This document shows positions 7,657 to 14,728 of a DNA stretch of 27,584 bases, one piece after another. How positions within the stretch are numbered: the stretch's first letter is position 1; each line of letters starts with the position of its first letter. The DNA comes from Chloroflexota bacterium. Lineage in GTDB: Bacteria > Chloroflexota > Anaerolineae > Promineifilales > Promineifilaceae. Below the pieces are notes generated by a model. It was given only the letters and a program-made list of their open reading frames with translations, was not told the DNA's origin and did no database searches. The DNA is taken from positions 1-27,584 of the forward strand of contig JAHEEY010000002.1 in assembly GCA_024640485.1 (NCBI GenBank). The letters run 5' to 3'. Both the position numbers and the translations under genes were made by a program.

Positions 7657-8978
7657 CAGGATACCCACGCCATGTTGGCGCCCAAAGCTTGCATGGTATC
7701 GACAAACCCCGGGAAGCTGTCGTGGATGCAGCCGGCATCTTGGATGAGAACTGGGCCGTCGGCAGCCAGGCCGGCGACAGCCAGGGCCATGCCGAGCCGG
7801 TGATCGCCGTAGCTGTCCACCTCAGCCGCCTGCAGGCGGGTGGGGCCAGCGATCGTGAATCCATCTGGATGTTCGCTGATATTCACACCAAGCTTGCGCA
7901 ATTCGCCGGCAAGAACGCTGATACGGTCAACTTCTTTCACCCGCAGTTCGGCGGCGTCTGACACCGTGCTGTTTCCAGCAGCCTGTGTGGCCGCGATGGC
8001 CCAGATTGGGAATTCATCGATGCCTCGAACGACAGTATCGCCCCAGACCTGGGTGCTGTGCAGCTCTTCGAAGGCAACTTGCACGTCAGAAGTGGGCTCT
8101 CCGCCGGTGACGTGTTGGTTGGCGAACTGGAGATGAGCGCCCATGGAAGAGAGCATATCGAGGATGCCGGTACGGGTGGGGTTGCAGCCGACATTGGCCA
8201 CGGTGATCTGTGAATGGGGCACCATAGCTGCCGCGATAATCGGGAAAGCTGCCGATGAGATATCGCCGGGCACGGTCAAATCCAGCGGTGACAGTTGGGC
8301 CCCTTCACTGAGGGTGATCCAGTTCTCGTCGGTGGTCACTTGAGCGCCCATGGCAGTCAGCATCCGTTCCGTATGATCCCGTGCCGGGCCTGGTTGAAAT
8401 ACTCGCGTCTCGCCGTGGGCGTACAGTCCCGCCAGCAAGACGGCGCTCTTGACCTGTGCGCTGGCTACATTCATTTCGTAGCTGATCCCTTCGAGTGAGT
8501 TAGGCTGGATGCGCAGGGGCGCTCTGCCGTCCTCTGAGCCAATCAGCGCCGCCATCTGTTCCAACGGGGCGATGATCCGTTTCATTGGCCGCTTTCGCAG
8601 CTGCTCACTGCCGTCGAGGATCGTTGGGAACCGCTGTCCGGCTAATATCCCGGCCAACAGCCGCATGCAGGTGCCGGCATTCCGGCAATCTATCGCCCCG
8701 CTCGGCGGCTGCAGGCCGTGCAGGCCCCGGCCATGAATGGTCAGCTCCCACGATTGAGCTGATTCCTTCTGGATCTCAATGGAAATGCCCAGCCCCTTGA
8801 TCGCCTCCAGAGTCGCAATCGTGTCACCCGCCGGCAGCCAGTTGCGGATATGGCTGGTGCCGTCGGCAATGGCGGCCAGAAGCACCGCCCGGTGACTGAT
8901 TGATTTGTCGCTGGGGACATAGACGGTTCCCACCAACGGCGTCTGCTGGGGTCGAACCAGCAGCTGGGTCTTGCTCAT
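7656..8978 (-). CDS. aroA: 3-phosphoshikimate 1-carboxyvinyltransferase (EPSP synthase)
   Basis: The protein has 440 residues, a full length for the family. It joins phosphoenolpyruvate to shikimate 3-phosphate. Key motifs are PSDKSISHRA with Lys25, Ser26 and Arg30, the active-site loop NAGTCMRLLAG at 100-110, LRKRPMKRI near 128-135, and DHTERML in the second half. One oddity is the residue before NAGT: it is Arg99 (codon CGG) where Gly is usual (GNAGT or GNSGT). The residues matching E. coli Gly96 and Thr97 are kept, and Leu replaces Pro101, as is common outside E. coli-like enzymes. The start overlaps the SEC-C gene stop as ATGA and has only a weak ribosome site. Confidence 0.95.
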   Translation of the reverse strand: MSKTQLLVRPQQTPLVGTVYVPSDKSISHRAVLLAAIADGTSHIRNWLPAGDTIATLEAIKGLGISIEIQKESAQSWELTIHGRGLHGLQPPSGAIDCRNAGTCMRLLAGILAGQRFPTILDGSEQLRKRPMKRIIAPLEQMAALIGSEDGRAPLRIQPNSLEGISYEMNVASAQVKSAVLLAGLYAHGETRVFQPGPARDHTERMLTAMGAQVTTDENWITLSEGAQLSPLDLTVPGDISSAAFPIIAAAMVPHSQITVANVGCNPTRTGILDMLSSMGAHLQFANQHVTGGEPTSDVQVAFEELHSTQVWGDTVVRGIDEFPIWAIAATQAAGNSTVSDAAELRVKEVDRISVLAGELRKLGVNISEHPDGFTIAGPTRLQAAEVDSYGDHRLGMALAVAGLAADGPVLIQDAGCIHDSFPGFVDTMQALGANMAWVS

Positions 8979-9802
8979 CGTCGCCTGCGGATTCGGGTTA
9001 TCTTCTGAGCTGCCGACTGCATCGCCTTATCTTCTCGATTAGGATTCACACGGGCTACCGGGGGACGACCCTGAACCTTGGCCTCTGCCAGGGCGTGATG
9101 AATCAGCAGATGGTTGTTGCGGCGCATGAACTCGGCATGGGTCGCTCCAGGGTTTGCCTCTTCATCCGCTTCCTTGGCTTGTTTGAGCTTGTCAGCCAAA
9201 TCGGTTATCTCAGCTGCCGGCAGATAGGCGGCCGAGGTGCTGAACTGGAGGATATCTTTGATGGGCAGAAGCCGGGCCAGGATCACTTCGCCGATCTCTA
9301 CACTGCCGCGGCCGCTGGGCTCAAAGGCCTCGTAGTTTTCGCCGCTGACGAAATCGCGCAGCTGCAATGTTTGACCTTCAAAATCGACCAGTTCGTAGGC
9401 GCCGGAGGGCTCCGCTTCCAGCCATTTGTCCAACGTTTCCTGCTGGTGCGAAGAGAGGTCCTGCCGGTGCTCTTGATGATACAGCTCCACCAACCGGGGC
9501 GAATCTTTTGGCTGGTAGTCGAAGGCAAACCAGTCAAAGAAACGAAGCGCTTCGTCCATGCTCATCTCTTCAGCCGTATCGACGTCATAATACCCGTCCC
9601 AGTAGAAAGAAAGGACCTCTTTGAAGGATTCGGCGAATCGCTCATCACGTGCGAATTTGAGCAGCTCGCGGTGCAGGAAACGCCCGGCTTCTTTCCAGGC
9701 GCGTTGTTCTCGCTCTTCTGCCTGGTCGATCTTCTGATGACATTTCTTATATTTCTCACCACTGCCGCAGTAACATGGATCGTTCCGTCCTGGTTTGTTC
9801 AT
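8975..9802 (-). CDS. SEC-C zinc-motif protein of unknown function
   Basis: The protein has 275 residues. It opens with a SEC-C motif, GRNDPCYCGSGEKYKKCH (residues 5-22), the C-x-C-x8-C-H zinc-binding element first known from the SecA C terminus. Here it is at the N terminus. The rest is acidic and mostly helical in appearance, with no motif I recognise; it includes an acidic, aromatic stretch (WDGYYDVDTAEEMSMDE). It may bind nucleic acid or protein through the zinc motif, but no role can be stated. Its start overlaps the HAD gene stop as ATGA, with a GAGG site upstream, and its stop overlaps the aroA start, so it is translated together with the aro genes. Confidence 0.85.
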   Translation of the reverse strand: MNKPGRNDPCYCGSGEKYKKCHQKIDQAEEREQRAWKEAGRFLHRELLKFARDERFAESFKEVLSFYWDGYYDVDTAEEMSMDEALRFFDWFAFDYQPKDSPRLVELYHQEHRQDLSSHQQETLDKWLEAEPSGAYELVDFEGQTLQLRDFVSGENYEAFEPSGRGSVEIGEVILARLLPIKDILQFSTSAAYLPAAEITDLADKLKQAKEADEEANPGATHAEFMRRNNHLLIHHALAEAKVQGRPPVARVNPNREDKAMQSAAQKITRIRRRR

Positions 9803-10563
9803 CTGTCCTCTTCCAATTTGCCTAAAATCGGCAGTAATTCAGTTAGCTTGGTAATCGTGTAATCAGGTTCAACACCATCTAGATCCCGATTCAAGTGGGG
9901 GGGAGTAAATAGAACACTGGTGATCCCGGCATTTTTGGCCCCAGCAATATCATTGGCGGGCCGATCCCCCACGAATAGTGCCTGGTTTGGTGTCATATCG
10001 AGTAAGTCCAGCGCTTTCTGGTAGATAGCTGGGTTCGGCTTAATCGTGCCGCAATCGCCGGAGGTGATGCAGACATCGAAATATGGCGTCAGCGCATACT
10101 TTTCTAGTTCGATATCGCGCATCCACATGGGCATCATTGAATTGGTGATCATGCCGATCTTGTAGTCCATTTCTCTGAGCCGTTCCAACACAGGAATTGT
10201 ATCCACAAAGGGGACGACCCCTGGAATTGGCGCATAGTCAAAGGCGACCATCACCTCGTGAAAATCGATTTGATCTAGAGCGAGTCCCAGGTGGAGACAG
10301 CTCTTGCGCAGCACCGTTTCAAAGCAGACACTTTCCCAGGTTCGCCTGGCTTCGGCCCAACTATCGATGATGATATCCCGATAGATATCGGCAAAGGCAT
10401 CCTTGCCAGGCAGCGTGTGACCGTGGGATGTCAGGTAGTCGTGAACATTGTCGACATGTGGGCGGGTAATCTCGGTCCAGCTGCCAACCCTGCCTGACCA
10501 ATCAAGCAAAGTGTCATCCAGATCGAATAATACTGCCGAGATCCGCCGAGCTGATCGGTGCAA
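9799..10563 (-). CDS. HAD-family hydrolase (probable phosphatase)
   Basis: The protein has 254 residues. All four haloacid-dehalogenase motifs are visible: LFDLDDTLLDW with nucleophile Asp14 and Asp16, MITNS, the lysine in IKPNPAIYQKAL, and the acidic GDRPANDIAGAKNAG. Residues 22-110 form a helical cap (subfamily I type). The substrate is probably a small phosphomonoester; phosphoglycolate-, nucleotide- and sugar-phosphate-like enzymes all share this layout. The start is TTG at 10563: an in-frame TAA lies immediately before it and GGAG is at 10572-10575, 8 nt upstream. It follows the DedA gene by 35 nt and overlaps the SEC-C gene by 4 nt. Confidence 0.92.
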   Translation of the reverse strand: MHRSARRISAVLFDLDDTLLDWSGRVGSWTEITRPHVDNVHDYLTSHGHTLPGKDAFADIYRDIIIDSWAEARRTWESVCFETVLRKSCLHLGLALDQIDFHEVMVAFDYAPIPGVVPFVDTIPVLERLREMDYKIGMITNSMMPMWMRDIELEKYALTPYFDVCITSGDCGTIKPNPAIYQKALDLLDMTPNQALFVGDRPANDIAGAKNAGITSVLFTPPHLNRDLDGVEPDYTITKLTELLPILGKLEEDR

Positions 10564-10598
10564 TTATCTGACTCCAGCCACGCTATATCTAGATAGAT

Positions 10599-11246
10599 CT
10601 AGGCTACTTCAGCCGCGGTGCGTCGGCTGCGCACATACTCGTACACCATTGGCAGCACGGAAATGCCGATGATTGCCAGAATGACATACTCGAAGTTTTC
10701 GCGGACAAAGGGGATGTTGCCGAAGAAGTAGCCGCCAAAAATAAATAGGGTGGTCCAGATGAAGGCGCCAAGCAGATTGTAAGTGATGAACGCCTGGTAC
10801 TTCATGGTGCCAACACCGGCTACGAATGGGGCAAAGGTGCGTACAATTGGCACAAAGCGGGCCAGAACGATCGTCTTGCCGCCGTGCTTGTCATAGAATT
10901 TCTGGGTCTTTTCCAAATGCTCCTTTTTCAAGAAACGGATATCTTGTTCAAAGGCTCGTGGGCCTACCTTGTTGCCAATCCAATAATTGACGGTATCGCC
11001 CAGTACCGCGGCAACAAACAGCAGTAGATACAAGGGCAGTACCTGCAAAGAGCCAAGCGCCGCAAAAGTCCCAGCGGCAAACAGGAGGGAATCGCCGGGC
11101 AGGAAAGGGGTAACCACAAACCCGGTTTCCATGAAAATAACCAAGAACAGCAGCCCGTATGTTAGTGAGCCGTAGTTTTGAATAATATCATTGAGATACT
11201 TATCCAGATGCAGAAAAAGGTCTACGAAATCTTTCAAAAATTCCAT
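10599..11246 (-). CDS. DedA family membrane protein (copy 1)
   Basis: The protein has 215 residues and several membrane segments (about 27-47, 51-66, 69-92, 134-175 and 185-205). DedA proteins are inner-membrane proteins linked to undecaprenyl-phosphate and phospholipid recycling and to membrane-potential maintenance. Conserved elements are ETGFVVTPFLPGD (40-52), GDTVNYWIG, and the arginine-bearing re-entrant segment RFVPIVRTFAPFVAG (130-144). Start choice: the second of two adjacent ATGs (11246) is 6 nt from AGGA and matches the start of copy 2. It has its own extended -10 promoter, and HAD follows 35 nt downstream. Confidence 0.93.
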   Translation of the reverse strand: MEFLKDFVDLFLHLDKYLNDIIQNYGSLTYGLLFLVIFMETGFVVTPFLPGDSLLFAAGTFAALGSLQVLPLYLLLFVAAVLGDTVNYWIGNKVGPRAFEQDIRFLKKEHLEKTQKFYDKHGGKTIVLARFVPIVRTFAPFVAGVGTMKYQAFITYNLLGAFIWTTLFIFGGYFFGNIPFVRENFEYVILAIIGISVLPMVYEYVRSRRTAAEVA

Positions 11247-11300
11247 CATTTATCCTAGTCGTGTATTTAGGTGATTCCACCCATAGTAATCAAGCAAGGC

Positions 11301-11309
11301 ATTATATCA
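11301..11309 (-). promoter_or_regulatory. Extended -10 promoter of the DedA1-HAD-SEC-C-aroA-aroE run
   Basis: On the minus strand TGATATAAT forms a TGn extended -10 with a perfect TATAAT (11301-11306). No good -35 hexamer is seen at 17-18 bp, as is usual for this promoter class. It lies 55 nt before the DedA1 start. The rest of the 11247-11591 gap holds only this promoter and the terminator listed next. Confidence 0.6.
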
Positions 11310-11400
11310 CAGTGAAAATCCGAAGCACTCGACTCTAACTTGCGTCTATAGTATCAGCGGCGTAGTTGAGTTGAGACTGGCTAACAGCTTGAGGTCGTGA

Positions 11401-11450
11401 GAAAAGAAAGTGCGGCTTCTGATGGAGTTCAGCTGACTGCAGAAGCGCAC
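11401..11450 (-). terminator. Probable terminator after DedA copy 2
   Basis: On the minus strand the arms GTGCG-CTTCTG and CAGAAG-C-CGCAC (11440-11450 and 11410-11421) pair over 11 bp with one bulge, followed by TTTCTTTTCTC. This would end the DedA2 transcript and separate it from the DedA1 operon. Confidence 0.6.
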
Positions 11451-11591
11451 GGGTCAAGCCGGCAGCCGCCCAATCAGCTGACCGTCAAGAAGGGGCATAT
11501 GGTTCCAGCCGCAGCCGACGACCCCCGCATGATGCCGTCAGAAAGTCCCCCGTCGTACAGGCGTAACTGCAAATCGGCCCGGCGGGATCGT

Positions 11592-12242
11592 TCAGCCCTG
11601 CTCAGCTGATGTGAAATACCGGCTGCGGATGAATTCATATACCATCGGCAGTACGGAAACCAGAACAATCGCCAGGATGACATACTCGAAGTTGTCCCTT
11701 ACAAAGGGGATGTTGCCGAAGAAATAGCCGCCGAAGATAAAGAGCAGCGTCCAGACGAACCCGCCAACGACGTTGAAGGTAATGAACTTGTGGTATGTCA
11801 TCGTGCCAACCCCGGCGACAAAGGGAGCGAAGGTTCGAACGATGGGTACGAAGCGCGCCAGGATGATCGTCTTTCCGCCGTGCTTGTCGTAGAACTTCTG
11901 GGTCTTTTCCAGATGCTCTTTCTTCAAGAAGCGGATATCTTGCTCGAAAGCGCGCGGCCCAATGGTGTGGCCGATCCAGTAGTTGGCGGTATCACCAAGG
12001 ACGGCTGCCCCGAACAGCAGCAGCCACAAGATCCAGACGTCCAAAGAGCCCAAGGCGGCGAAAGTGCCCGCGGCGAACAGTACCGAGTCCCCCGGCAGAA
12101 AGGGCGTCACAACCAGCCCGGTTTCCAGGAAAATGACCAAAAACAGCAGCGCATAGGTCCATGCGCCGTAGTTGAGGATAATATCGTTTAGATGCGTATC
12201 GAGATGCAGAAACAGATCGATGATTGAGTTCAAAAAGTCCAT
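11592..12242 (-). CDS. DedA family membrane protein (copy 2)
   Basis: The protein has 216 residues with the same architecture as copy 1, including ETGLVVTPFLPGD and RFVPIVRTFAPFVAG. The central loop around residues 96-126 (GPRAFEQ through HGGKTI) is identical in the two proteins, while the termini and membrane segments differ. This indicates an old tandem duplication in which the loop is constrained. The ATG has AAAGGA six nt upstream. A terminator-like hairpin follows, so it is probably its own transcription unit. The role is inferred from the family: lipid-carrier or phospholipid handling in the membrane. Confidence 0.93.
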   Translation of the reverse strand: MDFLNSIIDLFLHLDTHLNDIILNYGAWTYALLFLVIFLETGLVVTPFLPGDSVLFAAGTFAALGSLDVWILWLLLFGAAVLGDTANYWIGHTIGPRAFEQDIRFLKKEHLEKTQKFYDKHGGKTIILARFVPIVRTFAPFVAGVGTMTYHKFITFNVVGGFVWTLLFIFGGYFFGNIPFVRDNFEYVILAIVLVSVLPMVYEFIRSRYFTSAEQG

Positions 12243-12342
12243 TTCTCGTCCTTTCTTCGGTCCAAAATCCTTGGGGGAAGGCAGCCGGGCGCTGGCACTA
12301 GGGGCATCGAAGGATCGGCGGCTGACTCAACAACTCTTCAAG

Positions 12343-12371
12343 AAAAAAGCACCCCTAAACTTGCGGGGTGC
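12343..12371 (-). terminator. Rho-independent terminator after the V4R gene
   Basis: On the minus strand GGCACCCC... pairs through GCACCCC (12349-12355) and GGGGTGC (12365-12371), a 7-bp GC-rich stem with a 9-nt loop, followed by TTTTTTCTTG. It lies 70 nt after the V4R stop. Confidence 0.75.
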
Positions 12372-12440
12372 CTTCAACATGAATCAATGTTTAACTGCAA
12401 TGCGACAAATGCGTGCCGGGCACGAGTTCGCCAACAAGCA

Positions 12441-13073
12441 TTAAGAGATAGGCTGTTTCTCGATGCTAATAACACCTTGTTCGTGACCCATCGCAATACA
12501 GCGCAAGGGGGTGATCCGGAAATGCTTGTCTCGATCGGCGAAGTTTTCCAGGGCTCCCTTCAAGACTCCGACAGCTAAGTGACAAACCGGCGTATCAGAA
12601 GTTCGGCCGGTACACATGGGGCATTCCACGATGTTCCACAGCCATTCGTTCTCATTCTCGTCCACATTGACTTTTTGATCGCTGACGGTATTGAAGAACT
12701 TGGCAAAGAAGGCCAGGCCAACGCTGATTCTCTTTTCCAGCGCGCCAATTTTCATGGCTGCTCTAGCGGCCATGGCAACTTTGCCGAAACTTTCTAGACC
12801 ATCGTTGAATGTCTTTCTTCCCGCGCGAGTGGCAAAGACCCGGGCGCCTCGAGGACCGTACATGTCCCAGAATGCCTGCTGAAGCTTGCCCACGTGTTCA
12901 AAGGAAAATTCCTTCCGCATATTATCATCTGGATAGTTGCCGATGTATTGCGGCAGGCCAGCCAGATTCAACAGTGCGGCAACGCCCTTTTCGCCAACTA
13001 TCTCTTCAGTTGACATCAGGATAATGCGGGGCCACCGGTTTGGATAGAACCTTTCTTTTTCGTCCGAACTCAT
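12441..13073 (-). CDS. V4R-like (4-vinyl reductase-type) domain protein
   Basis: The protein has 210 residues. The C-terminal half has the V4R pattern: WNIVECPMCTGR, then TPVCHLAVGVLKGALENF, then LRCIAMGHEQGVISIE. V4R domains bind small hydrophobic ligands or metal-tetrapyrrole precursors and occur in bacteriochlorophyll reductases and in signalling and XylR-like regulators. Cysteines at the C-x2-C pair, PVC and LRC match family positions, but the last usual cysteine is Gly here (HEQG). The N-terminal half has no recognised output domain; residues 25-45 contain GEKGVAALLNLAGL, common before V4R domains. There is no DNA-binding or enzymatic partner domain. The start at 13073 is preceded by GGAGGAAAGC; upstream in-frame TTGs are weaker. 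Confidence 0.7.
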   Translation of the reverse strand: MSSDEKERFYPNRWPRIILMSTEEIVGEKGVAALLNLAGLPQYIGNYPDDNMRKEFSFEHVGKLQQAFWDMYGPRGARVFATRAGRKTFNDGLESFGKVAMAARAAMKIGALEKRISVGLAFFAKFFNTVSDQKVNVDENENEWLWNIVECPMCTGRTSDTPVCHLAVGVLKGALENFADRDKHFRITPLRCIAMGHEQGVISIEKQPIS

Positions 13074-13107
13074 GCTTTCCTCCAACAATCATGTCACCAT
13101 GGGTTGA

Positions 13108-13136
13108 ATTTTACTCTACTACCACCAAAACAACAA
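13108..13136 (-). promoter_or_regulatory. Probable promoter of the V4R gene
   Basis: On the minus strand TTGTTG (13131-13136) is separated by 17 bp from TAAAAT (13108-13113), 35 nt before the start codon. Match is moderate: 3 of 6 at -35 and 5 of 6 at -10. Confidence 0.5.
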
Positions 13137-13255
13137 TCATGCGGCTAACAGGCTGATAGAGTTAAATGAATCCCAGACGGGCGAACAAGCTGTGAAATCT
13201 AATCAGGCGCGTCTCTGTGGGCGCTGACCGATGCTAGAATGGATGCGTGCCGATT

Positions 13256-13285
13256 ATTATACACCAGCAACCGTTTTCGTGTAAG
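13256..13285 (-). promoter_or_regulatory. Possible distal promoter of the V4R gene
   Basis: On the minus strand CTTACA (13280-13285) is 18 bp from a perfect TATAAT (13256-13261). It would add a leader of about 175 nt. It lies just past the M20 stop codon. The rest of 13074-13339 shows nothing else I can name. Confidence 0.35.
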
Positions 13286-13339
13286 AATCTGGAAACTTGA
13301 AGGGTCGGAAACAGCAAGAGGCTGCGGGGCCATGGCCAG

Positions 13340-14521
13340 CTACTCGACCTTTCCTGTTACAAAGCGGCGTGCTGTCTCTGCCAGAACAGCGGCCCCAACT
13401 GGAAGTACACTCTCATCAATGTCGAAGATGTCGGTATGGTGGTTTCGCATGACGCCATCAGGGATTGCGGCACCCAACATAAACATGGCGCCCTTCGCTT
13501 TCTGGGCCATGTAGGCAAAATCTTCAGCGCCCATGCCGAACTTGGAGGCTTTTACGCGCTCATCGCCCAGCAGATCGCGGGCGCTCTGGCGCATCCATTC
13601 GTTTACCTCAGGGGCATTGTAGAGGGAGGGGTAGCCCTTGCTGATCTTGAGTTCATAGCTGCCGCCCAGCCCTTCACTCAGCTTCAGAGCGCGTTCAACT
13701 TCCTGCCACAGCTGTGTTCGAACGGCGTCTTCAGTGGAGCGAATCGTTCCCTGTAAATACACTTCGTTAGGAATGACGTTTGGCGCGCTGCCGCCGCTGA
13801 TTTGGCCCAGGCTGACAACACAAGGGGACAACGGGTCGATCTTCCTTGAAGGGATGGCGTAGAGGGAATTGAGAATCGGCCCCAGCATATAGAGTGGATC
13901 ACTGCCGGTATGGGGATAGGCGCCGTGCCCGCCGTCTCCTCGAATCCAAGCCTCGAATGAGTCCACCGCTGCCAGGCTGTATTCGTCTTGGAACATCAAG
14001 GTGTGGGTGGGTTTGTCTGAGGCAACGTGCAAAGCGATGACGGCATCGACCTCTTTCAAGGCGCCGTCATCGATCATCGCGGTGGCACCGCTGATCCCGT
14101 TCTCATCAAACGCTTCTTCGGAAGGCTGGAAAAGCAGGCGCACGTTGCCATGCCATTTTTCTACCAGCATGCTCTGCTTCAGAAGGTGGGCTACGCCCAG
14201 CAAGATGGCTGTATGGGCATCGTGACCGCAGGCATGCATCACGCCAGATGTTTGTGAGCGGTAGGAAGCGTCCCCTTGCTCAATAATCGGCAGGGCGTCC
14301 ATATCAGCGCGAATGGCGATGGTTGGGCCGTCACCACTTCCCAGCTGGGCCACGACACCGGTCCGACCGACGCCGCTTTTGGTCTCTATTCCCAGCTCAG
14401 TCAGCGTATCTACCACCAGAGCGGCGGTGCGAAACTCCTGAAAGCCCAGTTCGGGATGTTGGTGGATATCTCGTCTCAGGCGAATGATCTCGTCGGAAAT
14501 GCCTTTTGCTTTGTTTAGCAT
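13340..14521 (-). CDS. M20 family amidohydrolase (N-acyl amino acid/hippurate hydrolase type)
   Basis: The protein has 393 residues, full length for the M20D amidohydrolase group. It hydrolyses N-acyl or peptide-like amide bonds using metal ions, probably in the cytosol. Visible motifs are RRDIHQHPELGFQE (16-29), IRADMDALPI (70-79), MHACGHDAHTA with Cys98, His100, Asp101 and His103 as metal-site residues, and the catalytic glutamate segment FQPSEEAFDENG (131-142). The lid-domain motif GGHGAYPH follows. The substrate could be an acyl amino acid, hippurate or an indole-acetyl conjugate; sequence does not decide. The ATG lacks a well-placed ribosome site (GGAG is 14 nt away). A homologue begins at 26870. 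Confidence 0.92.
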   Translation of the reverse strand: MLNKAKGISDEIIRLRRDIHQHPELGFQEFRTAALVVDTLTELGIETKSGVGRTGVVAQLGSGDGPTIAIRADMDALPIIEQGDASYRSQTSGVMHACGHDAHTAILLGVAHLLKQSMLVEKWHGNVRLLFQPSEEAFDENGISGATAMIDDGALKEVDAVIALHVASDKPTHTLMFQDEYSLAAVDSFEAWIRGDGGHGAYPHTGSDPLYMLGPILNSLYAIPSRKIDPLSPCVVSLGQISGGSAPNVIPNEVYLQGTIRSTEDAVRTQLWQEVERALKLSEGLGGSYELKISKGYPSLYNAPEVNEWMRQSARDLLGDERVKASKFGMGAEDFAYMAQKAKGAMFMLGAAIPDGVMRNHHTDIFDIDESVLPVGAAVLAETARRFVTGKVE

Positions 14522-14568
14522 GCTGCCGTTTCTAGCTCCATTTGAGTCAAAGTTGAATATCGCTGGCT

Positions 14569-14574
14569 ATTATA
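14569..14574 (-). promoter_or_regulatory. Candidate -10 element for the M20 amidohydrolase
   Basis: A perfect TATAAT on the minus strand lies 47 nt before the start codon. The -35 region at 17 bp (TTACTT) is a weak match, so this is a tentative promoter. Nothing else is recognisable in 14522-14728. Confidence 0.4.
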
Positions 14575-14728
14575 GCACTGCCCCTAAGCGGAAGTAAGCG
14601 GCAACACAGCAGCCCTCAGCTTCGATCCAAACTGGCGCGACTGCATCATCCGACAAATCCTAAAGGAACCCACGCTCTCCACAGGTTAGCGCCCATACGT
14701 TGATCTGTCCGCTGCCTGTCTGCGGCCA

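Noticed and set aside
8900..9862. A 320-codon open frame on the plus strand
   Set aside because: It is antisense to the SEC-C gene, which has a clear zinc motif and tight overlaps with its neighbours. The frame shows no recognised motif and no ribosome site.
14690..14728. Possible terminator after the gyrase-propeller gene
   Set aside because: Only a 4-bp CCGC/GCGG pairing is visible and there is no T tract in the direction of transcription.
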